A stretch of DNA of 64,000 nt, taken from positions 27,761,118-27,825,117 of the forward strand of contig OX442314.1 in assembly GCA_949358305.1 (NCBI GenBank). Direction: 5' to 3'. Position 1 is the first letter of the stretch. Each line of letters starts with the position of its first letter. This document shows, piece after piece, positions 48,101 to 60,100 of this stretch. Position numbers and translations under genes: made by a program. This stretch comes from Strigamia acuminata (lineage: Eukaryota; Arthropoda; Chilopoda; Geophilomorpha; Linotaeniidae). The notes under the pieces were generated by a model. The model was not told the origin of the DNA, made no database searches, and saw nothing but the letters and a program-made list of their open reading frames with translations.

Positions 48101-51100
48101 GTTCCTTTGCGACTACCGGCTCGTTTGTTAACGTCTGAGTCGGAGTCCGTTACTCGAGTATTATCTGCCATTTCTTGCTTTGGGTATGATGTAATCACAG
48201 GTTAGAATCAGTTATTCAACTTGATCCCGGACAGGCCCCCACGTGTCGCGCCCCTACTTCGCTCTTGCAGACTCGTGGGTTGATTACTTAATTCGACTAA
48301 CTCACTACCGCTTTGTTCGAGCGGTTTACCCAAAGAAATGATTACACAGATATAAAAGGTAAAATATAATATAGATTTATTCTGTGGGACAATGTACAGA
48401 TATATCTTATATATATATATGAAAGGTAAGTAAAAGGTAAATCGGAATGGGTGATGGGAATGGAAAGGTAAAGGTAAGATGAAAGCTGGCTGGAATCGGC
48501 GAGGTCGTCTGTTGTCTCGTTCGTGTCCAAGATGGCGTCCTCGTTGTGGCAACGTGATGTCGTCTTGGGCCAACGTGGCAATATGGCGTCCTCGACTCGT
48601 CTCTGGCTGGTCCTTCGGGCTCACGCTGGTCAGGCGCGAGTGAATGCTTAGTTAAAAGGCTTACTTCGGTCTGTTGTCTAGGTTTTTGTGTGGTGTCCGG
48701 CGATCACACAGCGGCGGACTCTTCTGGCTCCCGGCGGTCACACAGCGGCGGGAACGCTCGTCGTTGTTTTACTGCAGTTTAGGCTTGTGCGACCGTTTGT
48801 CTGCACAACTCGCTAAACTGGAGTGGTTTTTACTATTTCTAGCTGGTGTGCTAAAATAGTGTGGTAATCTTATCTCGCAGGTTACTCTGCGGAGTTTGAC
48901 ACTGACCAAACGTACTCACGGTAAATTGTCCTTTGTCCTTGGTCAATCCCAGTATATTTACTTGGGCCTGATCTTGTAGGACGACGGGTTTTACGTGTGT
49001 TTCTCGTTTGATGGTTGTGTTGGTTCTGCCCGCTCAGTGCAAGGCACATTCCTTTGCACAAAGCGGGGTTGACAGGTGACCGGAATCACCCAATGGTGGG
49101 GTGGACGAGCCATCCCCACTCCCTCAGGGCAGACGCCTGTCCATTGACTAGATGTCAATGCACTGAGGGAAGGGAGACGCGCTTGCGGCTCCCCTTACAC
49201 TCGAAACGAGGTCACGAGAGAAACTCTTCGTTGACCCCGGTCCAGTCGGGTCACAACATGTTGAACCGACCACATCACCCATGGGGCTCACACCCTGTGT
49301 GTGACGGGTAGGTTACCGGTGCGGTGTGCCTATTGGCATCCCTGCAACGGGTGACAGGATTCCCCATACCCCTTGACAACACATATTAAAGGCCAACAAC
49401 CAATAATAGGGATTCTTTGTCATTTATTCGTGAGTATGCGTCCCACACCAGGATAACCAGTTCCTGAGTTACCTTGGCAAAGGCCATATCAGTCACAATA
49501 CTTACAATGTGCACATGTGCGACGTCGCACAAAACTTGTCGTCGCGGTGTATGCATGCAAACATTATCGTAATGTAAACTATCTCAAACTGAGACTAGCT
49601 GACCCGAAAGTAACATGACACACACACCGCCAGTTAAATTCAAAAGTAACTTTGTTCAACAATAACCCTATTTAAATATCACACTGGTCGGTTCCCATTG
49701 GTTAATTACCACGGAACAGCCCCGATTGGCTGTTTACACTTAAAACGTTTATCGGACGTATTTGTGTACGTCCGCCCGCCCCCTGGCGACACGTTGTCGC
49801 CCGTCAAAACCCGAAAAACTCCACAGTAACATCGCGAGTAAGAATATCGCATGTATGATGGAAGCCCGTCAAATTGTTTTTCCTTCAAGGGGGTGGCATA
49901 TTTCGTTCAATCCTGATCATATAAATTGTTCACACTAACCTGATTTAGCGTGGCTAGCCGAATATATCATGAACAGTTTATGCAACTGGGATTGTATGTA
50001 CAATTGCGGCCATAAAAATTGTTCATTACACTTCCACCGTTTAATACTAGGTATCTCTGAAGGATGGTGTCATGCCCTATCGATACACTTTGCCCGTGCA
50101 GATGGGAATTGAAGCTGAATTTCAATTTATTTTGCGCAAAGTGAGTTAATTGCTTGTTTCTTTAGTTCTTGCAATTTGTTCAGTGATGCAGCAACATTAC
50201 AGATATCTTGTGACAGTTATTATTGTGGATACATTCAACAAAAATAGTGATATAGTATTTCTTTTCTGCAAGTATCAATTTTTACCTTCAAGAAACCCCT
50301 ACTGTGAACCCAGCCTTATAAAGCAAACCCAATGTTATGAAGACTGTGTGTCAAAACAAACTCTAAAAAAATATCCACAATGCAGGTCTGTAAACTTAGT
50401 TCACTGAAACGATTGATAATGCTGATACTGTAGATTGTTTACTTAGATTGCCTTACATGGCTGACAAAAATCTGCCAGACTGCAGTTTAGAAGCAAACAA
50501 ATCAATTGTGCTTAAAGTGTATGACGACTCCTACCATCCCGAAACATCCACGCTGGCAACAATTGAATGTGGTTGCCTAAGACCTTGTCAAACGAGTGTT
50601 TATCACCTAATAGTGCAGACTGATACTTGTTAAGTCAAACAATTTTATTTTTACGCGTAATTATAACAAAATTAATCATCTTTTACTGTTAGATTTTGAA
50701 GATGAACCCAGTAGTAAAGATTTAGTAAGTTTGAATGTTAAAGTGATGGAAGAAACATTTGTCAGAATGACAGAAATCTACATTTACAAAATTTCTAATT
50801 TGGTCATCGATTTTGGCGGTAATCTAGGATTTTCTTTGGGATATTCGCTCCTCTCTATAATCGAAATTGTACAATTTGTTTCGCTTTTGTGCTACAATAA
50901 GTATATTAGACCTGTTCGACTACAAACTCACATTAAAACAAAAGTCATTTATCAAATTAAAATGTCAAATTTGAAGAAAAAGGCAAAGAAGACTTTGACT
51001 CAAACCTCGCCCATGCTACAACACACGTTTTTCATTCTCATTTTGATTTGTGCTTTCTTAGCAGTTTATGTGAGCAAAGAAAGAATTACATTATATCTGA

Positions 51101-54100
51101 GTGAACCAACAAGATATGTGGTAAATATTCAAGAAAATGACACATTATATATGCCCAACATTATTGCATGTATGGACGGACCCTTAACAACACGATACAG
51201 GAACCGATATGCCAAAATTACAGGCATTCCAGAATGCAAAATTCACTTTGTTGATTTAATGAATACAACTATCAACAGAAAAAAGCCATCAATGGAAGAT
51301 GTATGGCGCTATCAAACACCTATAATGGACACTGTTTCCATGGAGACTGCAGCAAGTGTAAGTGTATGGTCTGATGTCCAAAAGTGTAAAAGAACAGTAA
51401 TCGTTGTCTTTATGACATGAAATCCTGGTTCTTAACCTTTGTAGCAGTTGGCAACCCTTGACTTTTGCAGTCTCTGCTCACAGCTGACCAAAGGAAAATA
51501 TTTTTGAACTAAGTTTTTACTGGTGTTACTTAACCACTTCTGAAGTAGCTTTGTACCCCCAGAATATCTATCTTGCACCCCCAGGTGGTTGTGACGATTG
51601 TACTTTTGGCTGAATATACAGTATTAGCTTTTAAAGATAAACCTAACCTACAGAGATAGACTAAAACTGTGTGCTAACAAGGGGAGTGCACCAATATGAC
51701 TCTTCAGTCATGACCAAAATTTTTGAGGAATTTATTTACCTTAAACAGGTCCCCAAATGTTTTTATGCCATAAACAAGCAGAACAAGCATGAACAAGCAG
51801 TTATTTTAATGTTTGTAATTTTATATTTGTTAAAAAAGTAAAATTAATTAAATTAAAATTTTCTGATAAATATAAATATAAATATAAATATAAAATTACA
51901 AACATTAAAATTACTGCTAAAAATAAATAAAAAAATTAAGTAAAAATTTTCACACACATCAGGATTTGAATCTGTGTGGAAAGATACCTAGTCCATTGCT
52001 TTAACCACTGGACCACCACTACAAACTATTGTTGTCTTCATGAAAACAGTCATGTTGGTGAACAAAGTTCTGATGTCATGACATCATTGAATCTCAAATG
52101 ATGAAATGACATCATTGAATATCAAATGATAAAATTCAACCTGGATCTTGGAACTATTTTTTACCTAGCAACAGTTGTTTACAATATTCCTCCACAAGCC
52201 TAATTACTCCCAAAAGTGCACTATCACCATAGAAAGAGTCCGAATTTAATGTTTGATTTATTTCATTCTGCCTGTTCATGGCATAAAAACATTTGGGCAG
52301 CTTATTTACCTGTTTGAGCTAAATAAATTCCTCAAAAATTTTGGTCATGACTCATGACCAAAGAGTCTTATTGGTGCACTCCCCTTGTAAGTGAATAACA
52401 GAATAATACGAACAAACAATGTACAGGTAACGTGATTATGTTTATTATAGAGTACGACTGGGTTCTCGGTTCTGGGCACGTGTAAACAGGCAGCATCGTC
52501 TAGTTGAGGATCTGGACGGGCCAAGGGATAGGGCTGGATTCGCGGCATCGTCACAATAACATTACATGGCCGTATTCGGCCACGTGGCTAAAATGCACAA
52601 AGATGCGGAGAATCCTCTGCATTTACCGAGATTTATAACATCGATTATTCAATTGACGGAATCGTGATTCGAACAATACTAAACTATAAAAATATAACAA
52701 ATAAACGTTAGATATTATTCCATATTAATATTATTAGCGGGGTCAGTCACGATGGTTTTAAGGCCATCGCGGGAGGTTATTACACCCCCATCCGCCACAT
52801 AGTCATAACAACTAAGAGCCATGACGGTCGTAGAATCATGAATGATCCATGGCTGGGAGGATTTATTGTCCGGGTATTCCTTCCCGCATGATAACAGTAT
52901 AACACTTTATAAATACAACAGCAATTCAATTACTCGGGCGAGCTATTGCCGGAACACACAGACTATCCAGTATGCTAGTGCTAGATCAAACTAGTCCTTT
53001 CTACTAAATTCAATCATTTACAGGATAATTGTGCATAAAATGTATTTTCTTAACAGAACATGGGAATAAAAGCAAATGCATCTTGGAGCAAAATAGCTAT
53101 GCACACAGGAACATGCTATCAATCTCGAATAGGTAATTAAAAATTTTTACAAAAATTATAATTGTATAACAATTACTACCGTCTTTCCCCGAATATAACA
53201 CCATGGTGATGTATTCGAATATAACACCACCCTAGTGTTGTATTCGTATACAACACCATGGTGTTGTATTCGTCAAATAACATGTAAGTTTGTAAAAAAA
53301 AATTGTTTCCCAAATTGATTTATAAACATGATAGCCTCTCTCTCATTGGCATCAGCATACACATATGAAACAGGTCGCGAGTTCACTGTAGCTTCCACTT
53401 CGCACAAAGTGTGGTTAGTTCTTCAAAGGTTAACACACGACGCCCCAAAATTTTCTTTAGTGATACTTTAACCGTTCTCACCATCCTCTCCCAAAAACCC
53501 CCCCACCATGCTGCCCGCTCAACAATAAACTTCCACGTGATATGTTGTTGATCGAATGGCCCCCGTCAAGACTCTCAACTCAGCATCGGCCCTCTTAAAC
53601 GTTTTGGCGTTGTCTGAATATATTATTTCTGGTACACAGCGACGAGCAAAAAATCTTCTCAACGCCATCATAAAATCTTCGGTATTCATCGAGGACACTA
53701 ATTTTAAATGAATGGCTCTTGTCACTGCGCAAGTTTTGAGAGCAATATAACACTTGTTTCTGGTACGCTGGTAAAGAGGGCCGGCAAAGTCTATCCCTAC
53801 TATTTGAAAAGGGTCAGCTTTCTTGACTTGATCGATTGGCAAAGGTGCTTCTATTTGTCGCATCAAGCGTCCCTGAACCTTCCTACAAATAAAGCAATTT
53901 CGAATTATCTTTTTCACGTACAATCTCGCACGTGGAACCCAAAAACACGTTTGAACTTCCGCGAGAGTGTCGCCGAGACCCCCGTGAAAAACTCTTCGGT
54001 GTGAATCTAACACGTTCGGTCACTCGCTGTCCCCCTGGTAACACCCACGGTCCTTTGGCTTCTTTCCTAACCTCGCCCCATTCGACTCTCGTTCGCACGT

Positions 54101-57100
54101 GCAGCAGATGGTGGTCGTCAAACGCGCAGTCAACTTGGCTCAATATGGAATCTGTCTCGACTCGTCGTCCCACTTTTATCGAATTAATTACACTCGGGAA
54201 ATAACGTTGTTGTACAGCTCCAATCCAGTAACGTTCGGCGTGGAGCAGCTCGTCTAATGACAATGGTGAACCATTGCATTCGTTTTGTTTCAAATTGTCT
54301 GTGAATCGTCGCACCCACCCGGTTATGCGCAACAACCTCGTCCACGAACTGCACGTGTTTAAATCAATCAAAAGTTCCTTCAATGGTGGTTCTTTATCAA
54401 CTACGACATTGATTTGTTAGTCGGCTTTGTCTTCGAATTCGTATTCAATGTCTATTTGTGGCCAAGTGTTCTCGTTTTGTGATAACCATTTTGGCCCCTT
54501 CAACCAAATTTGACTATCCACCATCTTTTGAGCGTCTATTCCCCGAGTGAGCAAATCAGCCGGATTTTCTCGGCCTGGCACGTGTCTCCATTCCACATCT
54601 GGAGCATTGTTGCGGATTTCTTCGATTCGTCGTGTCACGAATAAGTCTGTATGTCCGTTTATCTGCACTATCCAAGCCAAAACAATTGTAGAGTCAGTCC
54701 AACAAACCACTCGTGATGCTGGCAATTGACTCAACCAGACCACCAGACGTGACGTCAACAAGGCACCCATCAATTCCAGACGCGGAAGCGTTATTGTCTT
54801 GACGGGGGCAATCCTGGACTTGGACAAAATAAACGAAATATGATTATTACACTCGTCTCTTGTTTTTGAATATGCGACGACTCCGTAGGCCAACGGACTT
54901 GCGTCACAAAACAAATGAATTTCCGCATTAGAATTGTCCAATCCAAATCCAATCCATCTTGGTAAATTAACATGTTGCAAATCTGGTATTTGACGTTTCC
55001 AATCGTTCCATTTCTTTTCTTCTGTTGTCGACAGTTTGTCATTCCAACCCAATCCTAATTTCCACAAACTTTAGAAAATCATTTTGCCTGTTCTAGAGAA
55101 TGGGGCACAGAATCCGAGTGGATCGAAAATGCTGGCAACGAGTCGGATTACCTGACGTTTCGTTTCGCCCTCTAGTAATTGTAACTTCATTATTTTGCTC
55201 ATTTCCAAACTTAAGCAGTTTTTTTTAACGTCCCAAATTTGCCCAAAAACTTTTGTGTATTTTTTTGGGTCCTCCACACTTCCATTCATTGCCGTCTGAA
55301 CTTGGTCTGAATTTGAAATCCACTTGGTGAGTTTCAATGTGTGCCTCGCTCAAAATGGTGGTGATCTCTTGGCAGGTTCTTTGCAATTTATTCTTATCAG
55401 GTTGGCTATCAATGAAGTCATCAACGTAAAATTTATCATCTACCTGTTCCACCGTGTCTTTGAATTAATCCTCAAACTTTTTTATACGCTCGTCAATGGT
55501 GGCGTTCAGCAGGAAAGGGCTCGGCGTCGCTCCGAACAGCACACGTGTGTATCGCAGTATTCGTAGTCGTATGGACCCCTTTCCGTCCCACTCCACGTGC
55601 AACCAAAAAATCCTCAAACAGTCCCTGTCTTCGACATGCACTTCAATCTGGTGAAACGCCTTTTCCACATCTCGGGTGGCTGCAAATATGTAAGCTCGAA
55701 AATTAATTAAAACGTTGATCAGTTCGGACAACAAATTGGGTCCCGTAAAAAGACAGTCATTTAGCGATTTATTGTGTGCCCCGTGAGATGAAGCGTCGCA
55801 AACCACACGCAACTTAGTAGTTTCACGATTTTCTTTTATGACGGGGAGTGAGGTAAATAATAACAGTTTTTTCCTTTTTCAGCTTCAAATGGCATTTTTT
55901 CTAAGATTCCCTCGGCGAGTTGAGCTTCGATCACTGCTTTATACTGTTCGTACATTTTTAAATCTTGTTTGAATTTCCTTACTAAATTCCAAAATCGTCG
56001 TAACGCTACTGTATAATTATCGGCTAACTCAGATTTATTTATGAGCCAAGGCAGCTTCACTTCGTAACGCGTCCCGTTCCAACTTAATGAATTGCGAAAA
56101 CTTGCCAGCGCCTGCATCTCCTCATCACACTTACTACTGTTGGACTCGTGTTTCATCCCGATGGCATCTAATTCCCAAAACAATTGCAATTGTCTATCTA
56201 GTTTTTCCTCATAATTAACCAAATTGACCGGAACTATTAAACATTTGTTGTTGCCGCTCGAAATCCGTTCGACCCGTGGATCGTCCACCCGAACAATGTG
56301 TCCAAACCCACCAAACCGGACCCCAGTCTTTCAATTCGTCCACTAACTATCTGCCAAAAATAGTCCGTGCCCACCAAAATTGATATTGCACCGCACCGTC
56401 ACTGAACCAAATTTTCCTCAATTTGTATCCCGCGTTCGTTCAGCATGGCACGCACATCCTCGTGAACGGGTTTCGCTACGGAGCTCGTTATCCACGGCAC
56501 GACGATGGCGTTGACCTCGATCCGTCCCTCCTTCCCGTTCCTCGCTCGAAGTGTGATTTGCACCTGCCTACGAATTGTTGATTTTGAGCTTTGTTCTCCG
56601 AATGGTGTGATGGTCATTTTTTGCTGGCTGGTCTCGGGCGCGTCCAATTCGTCGGCCAACTTCTCGGTGATGAAGGTTCGGTGGCTGCCACCATCAAAAA
56701 AACACTGTACCGTCTTTTGTCTCGTCTCTGACTCAACATCCACCATCAGCACCTGGAAATATAATTCATTTTTGTTAACTTCCAGCACGGCTGTTGACTT
56801 GGCTTTCTCCGTGTCGTTGTCCTCGCAGATCTGTGTGTGATGACGCCGATTGCACCTCTCGCATCTTTTTTTTGCTGCGCATTTGGTCACTCAATGCCCT
56901 TTGTCGAAGCATAAAAAGCACCGCCCCGCTCTCATCAAATTTCTCCGTTTTTTGTGGGACAGCAGTGGGCAGGCTTCGGTTGCTTGCTCGATGACCTCGC
57001 AATAAATACATTCGTTTGTGTTGATGGCGAGTGCACCCACCGATGGCAAAGTTGTTTTCTTTTTGCTCCATTCAGTGTTTTTAGTGAACGGAGGTCGACT

Positions 57101-60100
57101 CGATTTCCTTTCCTCTTGGTTCAATTCTTTGCCATAATTGTTGGCGGCTGCTGTTCGTTCCCTCAACCCGATTTGTTTATTTAAATACGCGAGGAAGGCT
57201 TTGATATCCGTTTTGACGTCATTATCGTGGCGATCTGGGCGGTAATGGCCTGCTGGTTTAACAACATCTGGGCGACAATTGCGTCCTCAAGCTTTTTTGG
57301 TTGGCTGCCGCTGTTGCCTCGTTTGCTTGACCCATCTCGGCTCTTCGTATTTCCTCTGCATGCTGAGTCAAATCCTCCGTTTGATCGATTAATCGTTTTT
57401 GATAAATATCCGCCGTTTCTCGGTCGGCCATGTAAGGTTTAAAGCGATAAATATGGAAACACATTTTGTAAAACTTTGTAAAATTTAATTGAATTAATTG
57501 ATAGCAAGCATGCGCTAACGACAAAACGATGTAACGTGATATACATAACAATGTACAATATAAAAAGGAACAGAATGTAAATAACAGAAATCAGAACTCT
57601 AAATCATATAACGAGATGAATGAAAACATGTTACAAAATTGATGTTAAATGTATGTGAGCGAATCATCGTGGCTACTGAAATAAAAACCACAACTGCAAT
57701 GAAGTTAATCGATTGAAGTTCATCCAAAATACATAACATGCTGGCGACGAGCGTAAACGGATCGAATCCACTGTTTATCGCGGTAACCCTAATGCTTACA
57801 ACATAAAAATTCGAGAGTTTACATAAAGAATTACGTCTGAAATGGGCCATTGGTTATGTCGTTGTGAATGGAGAGACGAATCAAATTTCGAATGAGGAAA
57901 AACGATGGCCACGATTGAACAGACCCGCGACGAACTCAATTCGTCCATGGACTCCAAGCGTAAAAAACTGGACGACATGCTAAAACGTAAGCGCAACGAA
58001 CTCGTCCTGCAAATCCAATTAGAACGGGACCAACTGCTCGCGGAAATCGTGCAAGTTTGCACCGAACAACCGAATGGTGCAACTCGAACGAGCGAATTTA
58101 CTCGTGGCGCTTGAGGAAGGATTCAAAAACGACAACACGAATCGCCTGGCGCAACTGAAGAAGAGTTTGAAACGTAAGCAGGACGTGGACTCGAGCAACG
58201 AGAAGAACTTTGAGAAGTGGTTCACCAAATTGGCCAAAAACAAGAAATCGATTAATTACGTGGATTACTGGCGAGCTAATGTAGACAGACGTCAAACTGA
58301 CGAGATTGAAAACCTCAACATGAACAGATTGCGTGTGCAAATTGCTCTAGATAGCTTAAATTTGTACACGGATATTGTGAATCAATGTCTGACATTGAGA
58401 GGCCAACAAGAGGAAATCAACCTTGTGCACGATGGAGTTCAAGAAAATCTGCTAAATGAACGAGATGACATCGTGGGAGTCAAAGGGATGTTTCAGCATG
58501 ACAAAGAGAAATTATTCGAGCAAATTCGATTCAACTGTTGCGCCCATTACTTCCTTGAAAACAATTTAGGCGACAATATGATTGCAATCCGAGCGGACAA
58601 CTTCGCTGTCAACATGACCTTGTACGGAAAAGGTTTACTCGACAACTCCTGTGTGAATCGCGAGCCGTATTTAGCTCCTGCCAAGCAGCCCGCCATGAAT
58701 CTGGGCCAAGAACAAGAGTTTTCCATGCATGATTGGCAAAAAGTGATTTCAGCCGTCCTTAACAAAGCGTAACTAGAATTGAACCAATCGCCGCAACTGC
58801 TTGGTGTAATAGACTGGTTTTGGAGTCATGCCGCCGAAGACTTGTACTACGAACTAAACGCCACGGAACAGGTGTTTTATAGTCGCATCGGTGAAAAGAA
58901 GGTTGTCGTCAGTCATCTAAAGTTCGAGCACCAAGTCAAAGCTATACAATTCAACATAGAAAACCTGCTCAAAACGATCGCGAAAATTGTGCGACCGCTA
59001 ATTTGTGAGCAAGGTTACACAGTGCTGCAAACGAAACGACCCAACATTGAGTTTTGCATTGCTGGACTTCAAGTGGGTCACAACTCGGATGTTGAGCAGT
59101 TAACGTACTCACTAAATAGCTTGAAGAAAAAACCGCAAGAGACTGAACACATGCTGCATAAATTAATTTGCAACAAATTGGATGTGGTGGGTGACATAAA
59201 AGTGAAGAAAAAATTGATTTGCATCGACCAACGTGCGACCGAGGCAAAACATGTCAGCCAGAGAATCGAATTCGGCGTCGCAACTGCGGTCGACGAACCC
59301 CAGAACCATAGGATCGAAATAGGCGAACGTTTTAGTGAGATAATCGAAATGACCAAACGCACGAGCGTCGAATTGAAGCTCGGCACAAATACGAGCTGTA
59401 CAGGCGTGCGAGCATCGAGCATCCACATCGGGATTGCACAAACAACGAGATCAACGAGCAACGAAGCAACGACAACAACAACAATAACAACAGCAACAAC
59501 AACAGCAACAACAATAACAACAGCAACAACAACAGCAACAACAATAACAACAGCAACAGAAAATGTAAAGGAAATTAGCAAGCTAGATTTCCGGGGAGAT
59601 GTAAGGTTTAAAGCGATAAATATGGAAACACATTTTGTAAAACTTTGTAAAATTTAATTGAATTAATTGATAGCAAGCATGCGCTAACGACAAAACGATG
59701 TAACGTGATATACATAACAATGTACAATATAAAAAGGAACAGAATGTAAATAACAGAAATCAGAACTCTAAATCATATAACGAGATGAATGAAAACATGT
59801 TACAAAATTGATGTTAAATGTATGTGAGCGAATCATCGTGGCTACTGAAATAAAAACCACAACTGCAATGAAGTTAATCGATTGAAGTTCATCCAAAATA
59901 CATAACAGGCCACAGCTTCGTCATCATCGGCGATTAAATTGCTTATTCTTTCGTCTAATCCTGCCAAAATTTCCTTCTTGGCTAGGAGTTGGGCCTTGTG
60001 TCGAGCCAATTTTTTCAAATCGACCGGCACCTCAGCGAGTAGGCCGCCTGTCGCGTTAGTCAGTCGGGTGCACGCCGTTCTCGCGGTCGTGCGATTTTGC

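Larger units (their letters stand above)
26074..49258 (-). mobile_element. Giant Ty3/gypsy LTR retrotransposon with a third ORF
   Basis: 1015-bp LTRs at 26074-27088 and 48244-49258 start TG and end CA, differ at about four positions by eye, and are flanked by the 4-bp target duplication TGTT (26070-26073, 49259-49262). The coding strand is minus: PBS, gag, pol, about 1.4 kb of spacer, ORF3, polypurine tract, 3' LTR. Removing the nested 9.7-kb element gives an ancestral length near 13.5 kb, long for this superfamily. It lies in intron 3 of the tandem DEG/ENaC gene in the opposite orientation. GC content is well above the host. Confidence 0.95.
21563..52580. repeat. Segmental duplication, copy B (expanded by transposons)
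   Basis: Matches copy A (86-9300) in order and orientation. The expansion comes from a 364-bp MITE (24670-25033), about 23.7 kb in intron 3 including the giant Ty3 element, and a 710-bp MITE (51678-52387). Confidence 0.85.
57431..59907 (+). mobile_element. 2.5-kb non-autonomous LTR element inside BEL gag
   Basis: 308-bp LTRs at 57431-57738 and 59600-59907 (TGTAAGG...ACATAACA) appear identical by eye. The 5-bp target GGCCA is duplicated (57426-57430, 59908-59912). The purine-rich CCGGGGAGA before the second LTR sets plus orientation. TGGCGACGAGCG at 57742, three bases after the first LTR, could be the primer site. No pol genes. Identical LTRs imply a recent insertion into the older BEL copy. 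Confidence 0.92.

Noticed and set aside
59078-59581. Val/Leu-rich hydrophobic ORFs on the minus strand
   Set aside because: Antisense readings of the ACA/AAC trinucleotide repeat in the orphan ORF.
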